Shown here piece by piece: positions 45,279 through 57,901 of a DNA stretch of 64,000 nt. Location: NCBI GenBank assembly GCA_029844215.1, contig CM056724.1, positions 76,713,093 to 76,777,092 of the forward strand, given 5' to 3'. Position 1 is the first letter of the stretch. Each line of letters opens with the position of its first letter. Under the pieces are notes generated by a model. The model ran no database searches, was not told where the DNA came from, and saw only the letters and a program-made list of their open reading frames with translations. The position numbers were made by a program, and so were the translations under genes. The stretch is from Przewalskia tangutica. Taxonomy: Eukaryota; Streptophyta; Magnoliopsida; Solanales; Solanaceae.

Positions 45279-48098
45279 TGTTATACCCCGTATTTCCAGA
45301 GTATGTACGTGAGGGCGTACGTATAAAAGTTTAAGCCTTAAGTAGGCAAAGTGGCGAAATTTGTGCACAACTAGCGAAAAGAGTCGTTTTCCGACGAAAC
45401 GTTTTCCGGACTTTGCGAAGGGAAAAATACGGCTATGTCATTTATAATTTTTGCGGATTTTTCCGAGAGACGAAATATTTTGGACCAACGAGAGGGTGAC
45501 AAGTGTCACCCTCAAGTGGACGGTAAAGTGGGGGACGAACTTGGGCGTTTTTCCTTGGATTTTTGTCAAGTAGTTGGTAGGATATTTTGTGTAGTTGATG
45601 AGAAAGTGGGACCCACAAACACTTGTCCAAATCTTGACCCTCCACTTGCCCCCCCACTTGGCTTGATCTTGGCCATTGAATGTCCTATAAATACCCCTCT
45701 AGTGCAAGACTATTTCTTCATCCTCACTTGAAATTTCAAGGCAAAAATTCCTCTCCCCCTTAAGTGTAGTCTCGTCCAAGTCCTCCTCGAGAAGGCCCTG
45801 GCCGAGAGTCTACCCCCTTGCCTAGTTGTTTTCAGAATACACCCCCTTGGTAGAAAAATACTCTCCAAGTATTGTTACTATTCCAAAATACCTTGGCCCA
45901 AATACCTTGTAGTATTCCAAGGTTACCCTTATACTAAAAGCCCAGAAATACTATTATACTTCCTTTAGCCACTAAACGAAACCCTAAGAAAATCTTCATA
46001 GCCGGTTGAAGTATTAAGAAGAAGTTGTTTAGAACTTCTAAGGGTTGTTTGGAGTGGGTTGGAGCGCCCAGAGTAGGAACTAAACGTTGCTCAGGATCGA
46101 CATATAATCTTGGATAATTTTGGGCTTATCGAGGTAAATACTACTGTCCTTCTATTGTAATTGGAAATTACATACTGTAGTAGTATAGAAATGTGTATAA
46201 GACGTTTATAAGGATGGTATAAAAGAAGAGAATTGAATTGAAATCACATCAGAAGAATATTAAAGAAGAAGATCGAATCAGATTTACATAAGATGTATTC
46301 TGATGAGACTTGTTTAACTGCAGTGGAAGTGCTGCCCAATTTTCCGTAGAATAAAGGAATCTGTATCTAGAAGTATTTTACAGAATAGTCTAGACGTTGA
46401 TAGACTCTTATGACCGATATAGGTTGAAGTACTGCGAGTAGCATATTCTACTCGAAGGGTGGAAAAGGCTAACAGGACTACAGTACTTTGGAGCGTTTTG
46501 CTAATAGTCGATAATCGTCGCGAGGTATGTGATTCTTCCTATACTCTTGAGCATGATATTTTAAAAGTATATATATATATATAGTACGGTAGACGTACGT
46601 GCGTTAACTGAACGTAGCTTTACGGCAATGTCTTTTGACTTAAGCCTGAATAATAAGAATCTTGAAGTATTTCAAAAGAATTAAGAAACCGTTTTGAAAG
46701 AAGAGTAACACTTGGTTTTGAAAGTTAAGAGTTATACTAGCTTTATGGGAAGTTGGGTATAACGACTTAAGAGTAATAAAATGGTTTATTGATTTTAAAA
46801 GTTAAGAGACTTGATCTCAAAAGATAAGAGACGTGACTTAAATGATTTAATATAAATTTTGTTAAAAAGCGTGAAACCTCATTAGTGAGTAATGAGTGCT
46901 TGGTTTGTAAAAGGAATAATGTTTTACTGATTTCGAAAATGAGAATAAGTATCGAACAAACCACAGCAGCGTTAATAAAGGGAAATGTAATGACTAATAA
47001 AGTATTATTAAAACCAGTAGAAACCTCCATCTGCATAGAAGCTAAGATAAGACAAAATTGTATTACATTTCCTAGAACACGGCTGCTTTAATAAGATTGT
47101 TATAAACAAGAATAACCTACTCACACATAAAGCATATGTTGCTCAAATTGTTTTAAAAAGAGTATTACGTTATTAAATGATTAAGACTATGAACTATGAA
47201 ATCTTTCAAAAATAAGAGACGTGAACATTTGAAGTTAGGCAAACTTGAACTTTGGAAAAGAATGTTGTAACTTGATTTAAAAGGAGAAGTGTTTTGGTTT
47301 AGAAAGGAAAGTATGGAAGTTGTTATGGTTTACTAAAAAATGTTAGTCACTCTATTTTTATAATACGGGCATCGGGTGACCTTTGTAAAAGAAATGGATC
47401 TTTTAAAAAGAATTTAACGTACGTAGAACTTTGGGGTTAAAAACTGGACTTTGGCATAAAATGAAAGTACCTTGAGTTGTGTATGTTTGCATGTGATAGC
47501 CTTGTCGTGCTAGTATTGTATTTCTATACCGCCGCGTCTCTCAATGTAGGGCCGGCTGATTTGTCATGATATTACTTGACGCGTCGGCAAGGACGGAGAA
47601 TTCCGCACGCCTCGTTGATAGTGTTATTCCATGGACTAGCTCTCCACGAGGTTTCTTACCGATTCGGCCTTGGTATCCGTGGTCGGCCAGACTTGCCCCG
47701 CCTCGTGGCTGATTCGGCCTTGGTACCTGGTTGTTAGCCCTCGCACTTTCCCCGTTCAGTTTAGTGGCGAAGTCTCGTGATACGGCCTTGGTATCGGTAG
47801 TTAGCCCTCGATTGCCGGTCAGCTACATGACACGCCTTGGTATCCGTAGTCGGCTTCGTGGTTGCCGTGCATCGCCTTGGCGGAGTCTCGTGATATGGCC
47901 TTGGTATCCGTAGTTAGCTCGTACTTGCCCCGGCCGCTACGTGACACGGCCTTGGTATCCGTAGTCGGCTTCAGACTTGCCGTGACGCCGTGGCGGAGTC
48001 TCGTGATATGGCCTTGGTATCTGGTAGTTAGCCCTCGTACTTGCCCCGGTCAGCTACGTGACACGGCCTTGGTATCTGGTAGTCGGTTTTCGTACTTG
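45279..48098 (+). repeat. Type C LTR, left arm of a large palindrome (part 1)
   Basis: It starts TGTTATACCCCGTATTTCC inside the preceding element, has CTATAAATA at 45685-45693 and the shared 190-bp module at about 46935-47150. Its 3' part holds degenerate repeats built on GGCCTTGGTATC and ACTTGCCCCGG (about 47640-48095). The full C element at 48099-57896 is inserted here, and the arm resumes at 57902. Confidence 0.87.
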
Positions 48099-50563
48099 TG
48101 TTATACCCCGTATTTCCAGAGTATGTACGTAAGGGAATACGTACAAAAGTCTAGCCTTAAAGTTTAGGCAAAACGCTTTTATTTGTGCACAACTCGCTAA
48201 AAGAATCGTTTTCCGACGAAACGTTTCCACAGCTTTCGTAGGGTAAATTCCGGCTATGCCATTTCTAATTTTTGTGGATTTTTCCGAGAGACGAAACATT
48301 TTGGACCAACGGGAGGGCGACACTTGGCACCCTCCAATTTGTGGACTTGAAATCGTCCATTTGGACGAATTGGAATACCTTGGCACGTTTTTTGTGCCTT
48401 GTGCACAAGTCAAGGAGTTGGTAGGATATTTGTGTGGAGTAAATCTTCACCCTACACTTGCCTTGCACTTGTCTTAATCTTGGCCCTTGGTTGGCCACTT
48501 CTTGACCTATAAATACCCCCTTAGAGATGAAGAGTTCTTCATCCACAAATCTTTCCAAGTCTTGAAAATCCTCTCCTATCCCTTTGTAGCCTTTTCGTCC
48601 AAAACACCTCCCCCTCCCCTTGTGAAGGCCCTTGGCCGAATACCCCTCCCCTCTAGCCTAGTAGTTTGGCCGAGGCCCCCATAGCCTAGCCAAAACCTAC
48701 CCCCCCTCCCTTGGTAGAAAAGTTGCCTTCTTGTATTGTTATAATGCCCAAAATACCCTAGCCCAAATACCTTAGTACTTAGTAGAAGTTGTGAAGAACT
48801 TCTAAGGTTTCCTTGGAGCATACAACTTAGGAGCAAAACCTTGCTCAGGCGCGACTTTTTCTAGGATATTATTGGGCTTACCGAGGTAACTAATCCTAAC
48901 CCTCTTTTGAATTAGAGAATACTTACTGTTGTAGTATAAGTATAAGTATAAATACTTAGAAGAATATTGCATAATAGAATTGAACTGTTATCACAGTGGA
49001 AGAGTTTAAAAGAAGAATAATTGAACTATGCTTATATAAGACTGTTTTCCTGATGAGACTTATATAGCTCACTGCAGGAAGTGCTGCCCGACTTTCCGTA
49101 GAATTGTGAACCCTCTGTTTAGAATGACCTTCAGAGTAGTCTTTGATAGATGTCTGTGACTATTATAGGCTGACTCTCTGCGCGCGACATATTCAACTTG
49201 GCAGGTGGTTTTCGCTGAGAAGGTATGTGATTCTTCCTAAAGCATGATATTTTATAATATATGTAGTACGGTAGACGTACATGTGTTAACTGAATAATAA
49301 CTACGGCAATGCCTCACGGCTTAAGCTTGAATAACACTTACGGCAATGCCTCACGGCTTAAGCCTGAATAATAAAGATCTGAAAGCATTTCAAAAGAATA
49401 CTGAATCATTTTTAACATAAGAGAACTAATTGGTTTTTAAACAGAAGCTTAAGAGTTATACTAGCTTTATGGGAAGTTAAGTATAACCACTTAAGATTGA
49501 TAAAAGAAACAGTTTGCCTATGTGTTTATAACAGACTTATATTGAATCGTGAAAAGAATAATAAGATGGTTTGATAAGTAGACATGATATGATGCTATGT
49601 GTGTTAGTGTCTTGTAACGTTTGTGTAAAAGAGTTCTTGTTGTGCTTATGTTGTTTAACGATAAATCGTTAGGTTAGTGTAACATCACTCACCTCTTGAC
49701 ATATTACGGGGTTAAGCCGCCTCCGACGCGGGTAGACTCAGCGATGCAGGACCATGATTCGAGAATACCTCATGCGGTCCAAGGGACCTATGCGGAGCTA
49801 CGGAGTTCCGTGTTAGTGTGCGGGTTATACCTCATGCGGTCTATGTGGCCATGCGGACTACGAGTCGGGGCGACGCCGAGGAGTAGCTACCCTCGACGCG
49901 GGTTATATACCCTATGCGGGCCTATGTGATTGGCCTATGCGGACTACGGAGTCGAGATTAGGCTTGCATGGTGATACTACGGGCAATGGCCTGCTTCAAT
50001 CATTCGCACCTAGAAAAGACCTGCTACGATTTACCTATCATTGTTTTGTTTGTGATGTGGCACTATGTGCGGTTTCTCGTTGTTTCATACATACTTGCAA
50101 AACTGCTTTTTAAAATGATATCTTTCATTTAAGTATTTTTACAGGTTCATATACTTAGTACCTGTTGTACTGACCTCCTTCGGGGAGCTGCGTTCATGCC
50201 GCAGGTAAGGGCAAGCAGGTGCTAGATCCACATTCTTAGGATCTCTATGTTGGTGTCGGGAGCTCCATCTTTTCCGAGGCTCGCTTTGGTATGATCTCCT
50301 GTTGTAGATAGTTTTGTCTGCCAGGTATGGCGGCCCTGTCCCGCCATAGTTGTATATTTCAGAGGTCTGTAGTCATGTTGTACATGTTTGATGTAATCAT
50401 AAACCATGTTTATATATATATGCAAAAGCGATGTTTTGTCACATAAAGCGTGTCTTATTTTATAAACTGTTTCATGTCTTGCTTTATATTTCCTTGATTA
50501 CTCGATGTATGACTACTGGGTGCCTTGAAGGCACGATCATGGGCCCTAACGGTCGTCGTGACA
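48099..50563 (+). repeat. 5' LTR (type C)
   Basis: 2465 bp from TGTTATACCCC to GTGACA. CTATAAATA is at 48508-48516. A 33-bp-type direct repeat (ACGGCAATGCCTCACGGCTT twice) lies at about 49309-49370, a hairpin repeat array at about 49690-49965 (for example GGTCC-AAG-GGACC), and three leader hairpins at 50188-50348. Confidence 0.92.
50188..50348 (+). promoter_or_regulatory. Three conserved leader hairpins (type C copy)
   Basis: Hairpin 1 is CTGCG-N7-CGCAG (50188-50204). Hairpin 2 closes with GAGC/GCTC (50260-50282), where type A has AAGC/GCTT. Hairpin 3 is TATGGCGG-N7-CCGCCATA (50326-50348). The pair changes relative to 23212-23374 keep pairing. Confidence 0.65.
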
Positions 50564-50567
50564 AAAG

Positions 50568-50578
50568 TGGTATCGAGC
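50568..50578 (+). other. Primer binding site with one missing base
   Basis: TGGTATCGAGC lacks the A of the CAG in the expected TGGTATCAGAGC. It starts 4 bp after the LTR. Confidence 0.8.
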
Positions 50579-50767
50579 GATTAATCCTCGGAAAGTGTCT
50601 ACAAACCGTATCTAGTAGAGTCTTGATTATCTGTGTTGTGCACCACACCAATAATCGTGAGGCTATAGGATATTTAGGATTGGTTTCATTCTTCTCATTA
50701 CGAGATCGTGCTTTAGAGGCGTGTTATAGGTTGGACCCTCTAACGTATTCCTTTCCTCAGAATGATT

Positions 50768-51900
50768 ATGCCTCCACGTAAGGCAACCCGCCCGTAAAGG
50801 CAAGGCGTGAGGAGCTGCTAGCAGGACACCCAGAGTCACGAGGGCTCAGGCCCAGTCTATACCAGAGACGGCGAGTTCTATGACGCCGCCAACCCCAGCA
50901 GAGACCACAGTACCCACACCTCCTGTCCCACAGCCTGGGGCGGAAGAGTTAGGGTACAAGGAGATGGCCCAGCTATTGGTTAAAGTTGTGGCCCGATACG
51001 AGGAGAGATCGACGCGCAGCCTGGGGCTCAGCTCGGCTCCAGACCCGTGCACCCGAGGCGAATAGTTTGAGACTACGAGATTTCTTGAGTTGTAGCCCGC
51101 CGAGTTTTACGGTCGAGGCCGAGGATGATCCGCAGAGTTCATCCGTCGCCTCTGAGGATCATGAGGTGATCAAGGCCTCGAGGCAGTCTGTGACCTTTGT
51201 TCGCATCGGCCGCGTGATACCGCGATCGATTGGTTTGATTCATGGAGTTATCCCGGAGAGCACGCGTCCCCGATACTGGGATGAGTTCTCGAGGCTTTCT
51301 CACCCACTTCTTGCCTCGCGGATGAGGAGGCGCGGCCGATAGATTTTTACTGCCGAGGCGCAGAGGACGACCGTCCGTGAGTACAATGTCGAGTTTGATT
51401 CATTGGCTCGATATGTCCCAAAGATTAGTAGCGATTATGGAGGATAGGGTGCACCGCCACGCCACCGCTAGATGACTATATGGTCGAGTCGTATGCGGGT
51501 GTTTCTCTTCACCGGTATGGACATTACCCGCACGCAGCTCATGCTCTTGGATGTGAGGCGTAGATCGCCGGGTTGACAGCAGAAGAAGACCAGGACGGCA
51601 GGGTCGTTTGGTGGCTATCGTGGTGGGCGGCCTCAGCAGCAGTCTAGATTTGCACCACAGCCAGCTCAGAGCACTCCTGCACCGTCCTCAGCACAACCAG
51701 GATATTCGAGGGCAGGGCCCCGTGGACTTGACATCTAGAGCGGCAGAGGTTCGGCCGACGACCACCCTCTCAGTGTGGCCGATGCGGTAGATCCCACTTC
51801 GGAAGTGGTGGTACGGGAGTTTGTTTCAGTTGTGGACAGCAGGGTCACTATGCGAGGAACTGTCCGACCAAAGGCGATCTTGATGGTAGGGTCACCACGA
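50768..51900 (+). pseudogene. gag: gag pseudogene of the full-length element
   Basis: ATG at 50768 starts MPPRKATRP and the frame breaks within a few codons. Pieces in three frames still show PQPGAEELGYKEMAQLLVKV (50880-51065), SLRLRDFLSCSPPSF (from about 51060), WDEFSR and FNVEFDSLA-like segments. The CCHC knuckle CFSCGQQGHYARNC is intact at 51822-51863. Missing bases cluster at CAG, CTG and GGG sites (for example CAGGAG read as CAGAG), so the degree of decay may be exaggerated by consensus errors. The product would form the particle and bind RNA. Confidence 0.88.
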
Positions 51901-52014
51901 GTTCTTTCGCGGTCTTCTTCATCTCCTACGATTACTCGCCCGAGGCGTGGTACACATGGGTCAGCACGTCGCGGCAGAGGTCGTGGCTCGGGTCGATTCT
52001 AGCGGTCCTCGAAC

Positions 52015-52400
52015 CGCATTTATGCTTTGTCCACCGACAGATCGTGAGGCCTCACCGATGTCGCCTGTACTTTATCGGTTCGGGTTTGATGTGTATGCTT
52101 TGATAGATCCGGTTCTACTGCATCCTATATATCTCCCTTGTTGCTAGTAGGATAGGATAGAGCACGAGTCCATAGACCCTTTCGAGGTAGCTACGCCAGT
52201 GGTGATTCTGGTAGCTCGGCGTATATAGAGCTTGTCTGTGACCATTTACGATCGTCGGACCCCAGCCGACTTGATAGAGTTGGAGATGATTGACTTCGAC
52301 GTGATCATGGGATGGATTGGCTAGCTTCTGCTACGCCAATGTAGACCGCAGAGAGAGAGTAATACGGTTCCAGTTTCTGGCGAGCCGGTTGTTGAGTGGG
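52015..52400 (+). pseudogene. Retropepsin-like protease region
   Basis: The segment DVYALIDP near 52090-52115 matches the active-site strand of the gypsy aspartic protease, but the residues after the aspartate are shifted out of frame. Further on, PADLIELEMIDFDVIMG (about 52258-52312) and the WL-A-C-YA-VD segment are recognisable. It would have cut the Gag-Pol polyprotein; it is clearly inactive here. Confidence 0.75.
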
Positions 52401-52559
52401 AGGAGCACCAGACGCCGAGAGGTAGGTTTATTTCCTACCTCAAGGCTAGGAAGATGGTGCGAAGGGTATATCTACCATCTCGTTCGGTGTTTGATAATCA
52501 AGTCGCGGTACCAGATTTTCACCGCCCGATGAGTCGTGAGTTCCCGACGTGTTTCGGAT

Positions 52560-53100
52560 GACTCCCGGGTATCCTCACGAGAGGAGATTGAGTTTTGTAT
52601 TGACATATTGCGGACACTCGCCTATTTCCATTCCGCCATACGAATGGCACCGCCGAGTTGAGAGAGTCAAGGATCGGCTTAGAGATTTGCCGGAGAAGCG
52701 GCTTCATCGCCTAGTGTTTCTCCCGGGAGCGCCAGATTGTTCGTGAAGAAGAAGGGCGGACGCCTTGCGCATGTGTGTTGAGTACGGTGAACAAGGTGAC
52801 CATTAAGAACGAATACCCCTTCCTGTGATTGATGATTTGTTCGACCGATTGCAGGTGCGAGATGTTTCTCCAAGATTGATCCGCGATCGCTATCATCAGT
52901 GCGAGTCGAGAGGTGGATGTCCTGTGATCGCATTCGGACGGTATGGGCATTATGAGTTCGTGGTCATATCTTGGTTGACCAATGCTCGCGGTATTCATGG
53001 ATTTGATGAACCGAGTGTTCAAACCATTTTGGACACGTTGTGATAGTGTTCATTGATGATATCTTGGTTTATTCTCGCCAGAGCAGAGCATGCGGAGCAT
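52560..53100 (+). pseudogene. Reverse transcriptase region
   Basis: Following gypsy RT order: MAP-ELxELKxQL-like start near 52640, LPEK and SP-GAP near 52690-52735, VKKK-G near 52745, NKVTIKNEYP near 52790-52820, DDLFDRLQ near 52830, YGHYEFVV near 52940-52970 and the catalytic FIDD box at 53049-53060 (YIDD-like motif with F). Frames change several times, so no single frame covers the 540 bp. RT copies the genomic RNA into DNA; this copy cannot. Confidence 0.9.
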
Positions 53101-53339
53101 TTGGCGATCAGGCCGACGCTTCCAGACCAGCTTGTACGCCAAGTTTTCCAAATGTGAGTTTTGTTGACTTGATGGCGTTTCTTGGGCATATTGTCGGGCC
53201 GATGGCATTCAGTGGATACGGCCAAGATCGAGGCATCGAGACTTGGCCTAGACCTACTACTCCGGCAGAGGTTCGCAGATTTCGGGCCTTGCGAGATATT
53301 ATCGGCGTTCGTGGAGAAGTTTGCTTCTATCTACGCACC

Positions 53340-53720
53340 ATTGACTAGGTGACTCGTAAGGCGCCAAGTTTGATGGTCGATGCTTGTGGCGGGGTTTCGA
53401 TTCTTTGAAAGAGAGACCGACGACCGCCTCGTTCTTACTCTTCCGGAGGTCCAGATGGTTATGTCGTGTATTGTGATCGTCGGGCATCGGGTTGGGATGT
53501 GTTGATGCGGCATGGCGGGGTTATAGCATATGCATCCCGACACCAAGAAACACGAGAGGAACTACCCCACCCATGATTTGGAGTTGGCGGCCGTGATTCA
53601 CGCTTTGAAGATCTGAGGCACTATTTGTATGGGTTCACGTGGATATTTTTACGGACCACAAGAGCCTCCAGATATCTTGACCAGAGGAGCCGAACTTACG
53701 GCAGAAGGTGGTTAGAGTTG
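53340..53720 (+). pseudogene. RNase H region
   Basis: The C-terminal RNase H-like part is marked by PTHDLELAAVIHALK (about 53567-53612), then RHYLYG and VDIFTDHKSLQ (53639-53671), the usual gypsy RNase H motif string. A stop or shift separates ALK from RHYLYG. This domain would remove RNA from the hybrid during reverse transcription. Confidence 0.85.
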
Positions 53721-54049
53721 CTTAAGGATTACAATGTTGATATCTGTACCACCGGAGAAGGCCAATGTTGTGGCGGATGCTCTAGTAGGTCGGTCGGGGA
53801 GCCTATCGGATGTGCGGCTAGAGAGGAGGACATGGTTCGTGATTTGCACCGATTAGCGAGCCTTGGTGTCCGCTTGATTGATTCCGATAACGATGGGGTT
53901 AGAGTTCGTGAGGTTGCCGAGTCTTCCATCGTTGAGGAGGTGAAGAGGCAATTCGAGGATCGGCTTTGATTCGATATCGTGATCTGACTCTTCGTGAGGG
54001 CAAGGGTCCTTTTGAGGTAGCACTGATGGGGTGCTAAGGTTTGAGGCGC

Positions 54050-54720
54050 ATCGTGTGTTCCGGATGTTTGAGACTTGGCAGAGTTCTTGGGAAGCACACA
54101 CAAGCGTTACTCTATCCATCCGGTCGACCAAGATGTACCACGACCTTAGATCTGTATTGGTGGGATGGCTTGAAGAGGACGTTGCGAGTTCGTAGCTCGC
54201 CCGTGTTGTCGCAGGTGAAGGTAGAGCACCGAGGCACGGTGGTTTGTTACTGCGATTGAGATCCCGACCGAAGTGGGAGGTAATCAACATGGACTTCATC
54301 ACAGGATTACCTCGCACTCGGAGGAGACATGATTCTATATGGGTTATCGCCGACGGTGACGAAATCAGCCCACTTTCTTCCGTCAGACGACTTTTTCTGA
54401 GGATTATGCGGACTTTACATCCGAGAGATCGTCGATCGCATGGAGTCCCTACTCGATCATATCGCATGCAGGAGCCCGCCACGCTAACTTGGAGGTCCTT
54501 CCAGAGGGGTTTAGGACGCAGTGAGCACGAGCACGCATTTCATCCACAGCAGACGGACAGCAGAGCGCACTATCCGCACTCTCGAGGATATGTCGCGAGC
54601 CCGTGTTATTGACTTCGATGGTAGTTGAGGATCATTTTCCTCTAGTTGAGTTCGCGTATAATAATAGCTACCACCCAAAGATTCAGATGGCGCCTTATGA
54701 GGCCTTGTATGGGAGGAAGT
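54050..54720 (+). pseudogene. Integrase zinc finger and catalytic core region
   Basis: The HHCC-type region shows SIHP, TKMYHDLRS-YWWDG (about 54110-54170) and a weak C-x2-C before QVKVEH. The rve core begins with WEVINMDFITGLPRTRRRHDSIWVI (first catalytic Asp in MDFITGL, 54289-54309). The middle with the second Asp is badly shifted, and HPQ-TD and DFDG, FPLVEFAYNN and MAPYEALYGRKC-like strings appear in different frames up to 54720. Integrase would insert the cDNA. Confidence 0.85.
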
Positions 54721-54724
54721 GCAG

Positions 54725-55300
54725 ATCGCCTATAGGTTGGTTCGATGTGGCGAGGTGCAGCTAGTGGGACCAGATTTGGTACAGCAGGCAGTGGATAAGG
54801 TGAAGCTTATCCGAGAGCGGCTATCGACACCGAGTCGCAATGTGTCGATGCAGATCATCGTCGTCGGCATCTTGAGTTCGAGGTTCATGATTGGGTTTTC
54901 CTAAAGGTGTCACCCATGGCGGTGTGATGAGATTCGGAAGAAGGAAACTCACCAAGGTACATTGGGCCGCTTCGCATTGTCCGCAGGTAGGCAAGGTTGC
55001 CATGAGTTGATCTGCCGTCCGATCCGGAGGCGCATCCGGTTTTTCACGTATCTACGCCGAGGAGATGTATCGGATCCATCTAGGGTACACCCGATTGACG
55101 ATGTCCGTGTGACCGAGGGGTTATCGTGATGAGAGATTCCCATAGCGATAGTCGATCGTCGTGTTAGGCGTCTGACCAAGGACGTGGCTTCCGTCAAAGT
55201 CTTGTGGCGAACGAGCTCGAGGAGGAGATGACGTGGGAAGCCGAGAGGACATGAGGCAGAAGTATCCTCACCTATTCCCACACCTCCGTAATTCACTTTC
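54725..55300 (+). pseudogene. Integrase C-terminus and chromodomain-like end of pol
   Basis: The segment DKVKLIRERL (54798-54826) opens the integrase tail. Then come WVFLKV-SP-G-like pieces (about 54890-54925), IGPYRI-like and HPxFHVS-like pieces in broken frames, and finally VKVLWR, EEMTWEAE and QKYPHLF (about 55193-55291). The last three are the aromatic/acidic pattern of a chromodomain at the end of chromovirus pol, which is thought to guide integration to heterochromatin. Assigning the exact chromodomain group would need a profile search. Confidence 0.72.
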
Positions 55301-55408
55301 CTACTTGTAAATTTTCGTTATCGTTTCGCCAAGTGTTGTTACGTGGCCGTGTGGCATTTGCAAATGTTTAAGTTATGAAGAATCTTATCGTTAATCGTCT
55401 TGGGAAGG

Positions 55409-55439
55409 AACATTCGACGAATGTTTCTAAGGAGGAGAA
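55409..55439 (+). promoter_or_regulatory. PPT-proximal hairpin and polypurine tract
   Basis: AACATTCG-A-CGAATGTT (55409-55425) precedes AAGGAGGAGAA (55429-55439) and the TG of the 3' LTR. The gag-pol element therefore has the same hairpin as the pol-less elements but not their long tail; the 100 bp before it follow the pol end directly. Confidence 0.8.
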
Positions 55440-57896
55440 TGTTATACCCGTATTTCGCAGTATGTACGTAAGGGAATACGCATAAAAGTCTAGCCTTAAA
55501 GTTTAGGCAAAACGCTTTTATTTGTGCACAACTCGCTAAAAGAATCGCTTTCCGACGAAACGCTTCCACACTTTCGTAGGTAAATTCCGCTATGCCATTT
55601 CTAATTTTTGCGGATTTTTCCGAGAGACAAAACATTTTGACCAACGGGAGGGCGACACTTGGCACCTCCAATTTGTGGACTTGAAATCGTCCATTTGGAC
55701 GAATGGAATACCTTGGCACGCTTTTTGTGCCTTGTGCACAAGTCAAGGAGTTGGTAGGATATTTGTGTGAGTAAATCTTCACCCTACACTTGCCTTGCAC
55801 TTGTCTTAATCTTGGCCCTTGGTTGGCCACTTCTTGACCTATAAATACCCCCTTAGAGATGAAGAGTTCTTCATCCACAAATCTTTCCAAGTCTTGAAAA
55901 TCCTCTCCTCTCCCTTTGTAGCCTTTTCGTCCAAAACACCTCCCCCTCCCCTTGTGAAGGCCCTTGGCCGAATACCCCTCCCCTCTAGCCTAGTAGTTTG
56001 GCCGAGGCCCCCCTAGCCTAGCCAAAACCTACCCCCCTCCCTTGGTAGAAAAGTTGCCTTCTTGTATTGTTATAATGCCCAAAATACCCTAGCCCAAATA
56101 CCTTAGTACTTAGTAGAAGTTGTGAAGAACTTCTAAGGTTTCTCGAGCATACAACTTAGAGCAAAACCTTGCTCAGCGCAACTTTTCTAGGATATTATTG
56201 GGCTTACCGAGGTAACTAATCCTAACCCTCTTTTGAATTAGAGAATACTTACTGTTGTAGTATAAGTATAAGTATAAATACTTAGAAGAATATTGCAGAA
56301 TAGAATTGAACTGTTATCACAGTGGAAGAGTTTAAAAGAAGAATAATTGAACTATGCTTATATAGGACTGTTTTCACAGTAGACTTATATAGCTCACCGG
56401 GTAGGGAAGTGCTGCCCGACTTTCCGTAGAATTGTGAACCCTCTGTTTAGAATGACCTTCAGAGTAGTCTTTGATAGATGTCTGTGACTACTCTCTGCGC
56501 GCGACATATTCAACTTGGCAGGTGGTTTTCGCTGAGAAGGTATGTGATTCTTCCTAAAGCATGATATTTTATAATATATGTAGTACGGTAGACGTACATG
56601 TGTTAACTGAATAATAACTACGGCAATGCCTCACGGCTTAAGCCTGAATAACACTTACGGCAATGCCTCACGGCTTAAGCCTGAATAATAAAGATCTGAA
56701 AGCATTTCAAAAGAATACTGAATCATTTTTAACAGAAGAGAACTAATTGGTTTTTAAACAGAAGCTTAAGAGTTATACTAGCTTTATGGGAAGTTAAGTA
56801 TAACCACTTAAGATTGATAAAAGAAACAGTTTGCCTATGTGTTTATAACAGACTTATATTGAATCGTGAAAAGAATAATAAGATGGTTTGATAAGTAGAC
56901 ATGATATGATGCTATGTGTGTTAGTGTCTTGTAACGTTTGTGTAAAAGAGTATTCTTGTTGTGCTTATGTTGTTTAACGATAAGCTGTTAGGTTAGTGTA
57001 ACATCACTCACCTCTTGACATATTACCGGGGGTTAAGCTGCCCTCCGATGCGGGGTAGACTCAGGCGGTCTGGGACCATGATTCGAGAATACCTCATGCG
57101 GGTCCAAGGGACCTATGCGGAGCTACGGGAGTTCCAGGTTAGTGTGCGGGGTTATACCTCATGCGGTCTATGTGGCCATGCGGACTACGAGTCCAGGACG
57201 ATGCCGAGTAGCTACCCTCGATGCGGGGTTATATACCTATGCGGGCCTATGTGATTGGCCTACGCGGACTACGGAGTCGTGATTAGGCTTGCATGGTGAT
57301 ACTACGCAATTGGCCTGCTCGATCATTCGCGGCCTAGAAAAGACACATTACGATTTACCTATTCTGCTCTTGTTTGTGATGTGGCACTATGTGCGGTTTC
57401 TCGTTGTTTCATACATACTTGCAAAACTGCTTTTAAAATGATATGTTTCATTTAAGTATTTTCTGATTTCATATACTTAGTACTGTTGTCTTGACCTCCT
57501 TGGGCTGCGTTCATCTGCGCGGTAAGAGGCGGCAGTGCTAGATCCACATTCTTAGGATCTCTACGTTGGTGTCGGAGCTCCATCTTTTACGGAGGCTCTA
57601 CTTTTGGGTATGATCTCCTGTTGTAGATAGTTTTATCTGATCGAGGTATGGCGGGCCCTGTCCGCCATAGTTGTATATTTCCTTAGAGGTGCAGTAGTCA
57701 TGTTGCGATGTCGGATGTAATCGCTAAACCATGTTTATATATATATGCCGAAAGGCGATGTTTTCTCACATAAACTGTGTCTTATTTTATAAATTGTTTC
57801 ATGTCTTGCTTTATATTTCCGCTGATTACTCTGATGTATGACTACTTGGGTGCCCCGGTAAGGCACCAGTCACGGGCCCCGGAACGGGTCGTGACA
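55440..57896 (+). repeat. 3' LTR (type C)
   Basis: 2457 bp, close to the 5' LTR apart from many single-base losses and one 20-bp-scale difference near 56490. CTATAAATA is at 55839-55847, the hairpin repeat array at about 57015-57290, hairpin 2 with full GAGCTCC/GGAGGCTC pairing at 57575-57598, and the end GTGACA at 57891-57896. Confidence 0.92.
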
Positions 57897-57901
57897 ACTT
57901 G

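Larger units (their letters stand above)
48099..57896 (+). mobile_element. Full-length Ty3/gypsy chromovirus-like element, type C, TSD ACTTG
   Basis: The 9.8-kb element has LTRs at 48099-50563 and 55440-57896 and an interior of 4.9 kb with gag, protease, RT, RNase H, integrase and a chromodomain-like end in Ty3/gypsy order. ACTTG flanks it at 48094-48098 and 57897-57901, and the host repeat reads through without it. All coding parts are broken by many small indels. It represents the only gag-pol source lineage in the window. Confidence 0.94.

Noticed and set aside
50768..55300. Endogenous pararetrovirus (caulimovirid) in place of a retrotransposon
   Set aside because: LTRs, TSD, polypurine tract, integrase and a chromodomain-like end are present, and no movement-protein-like region was seen.
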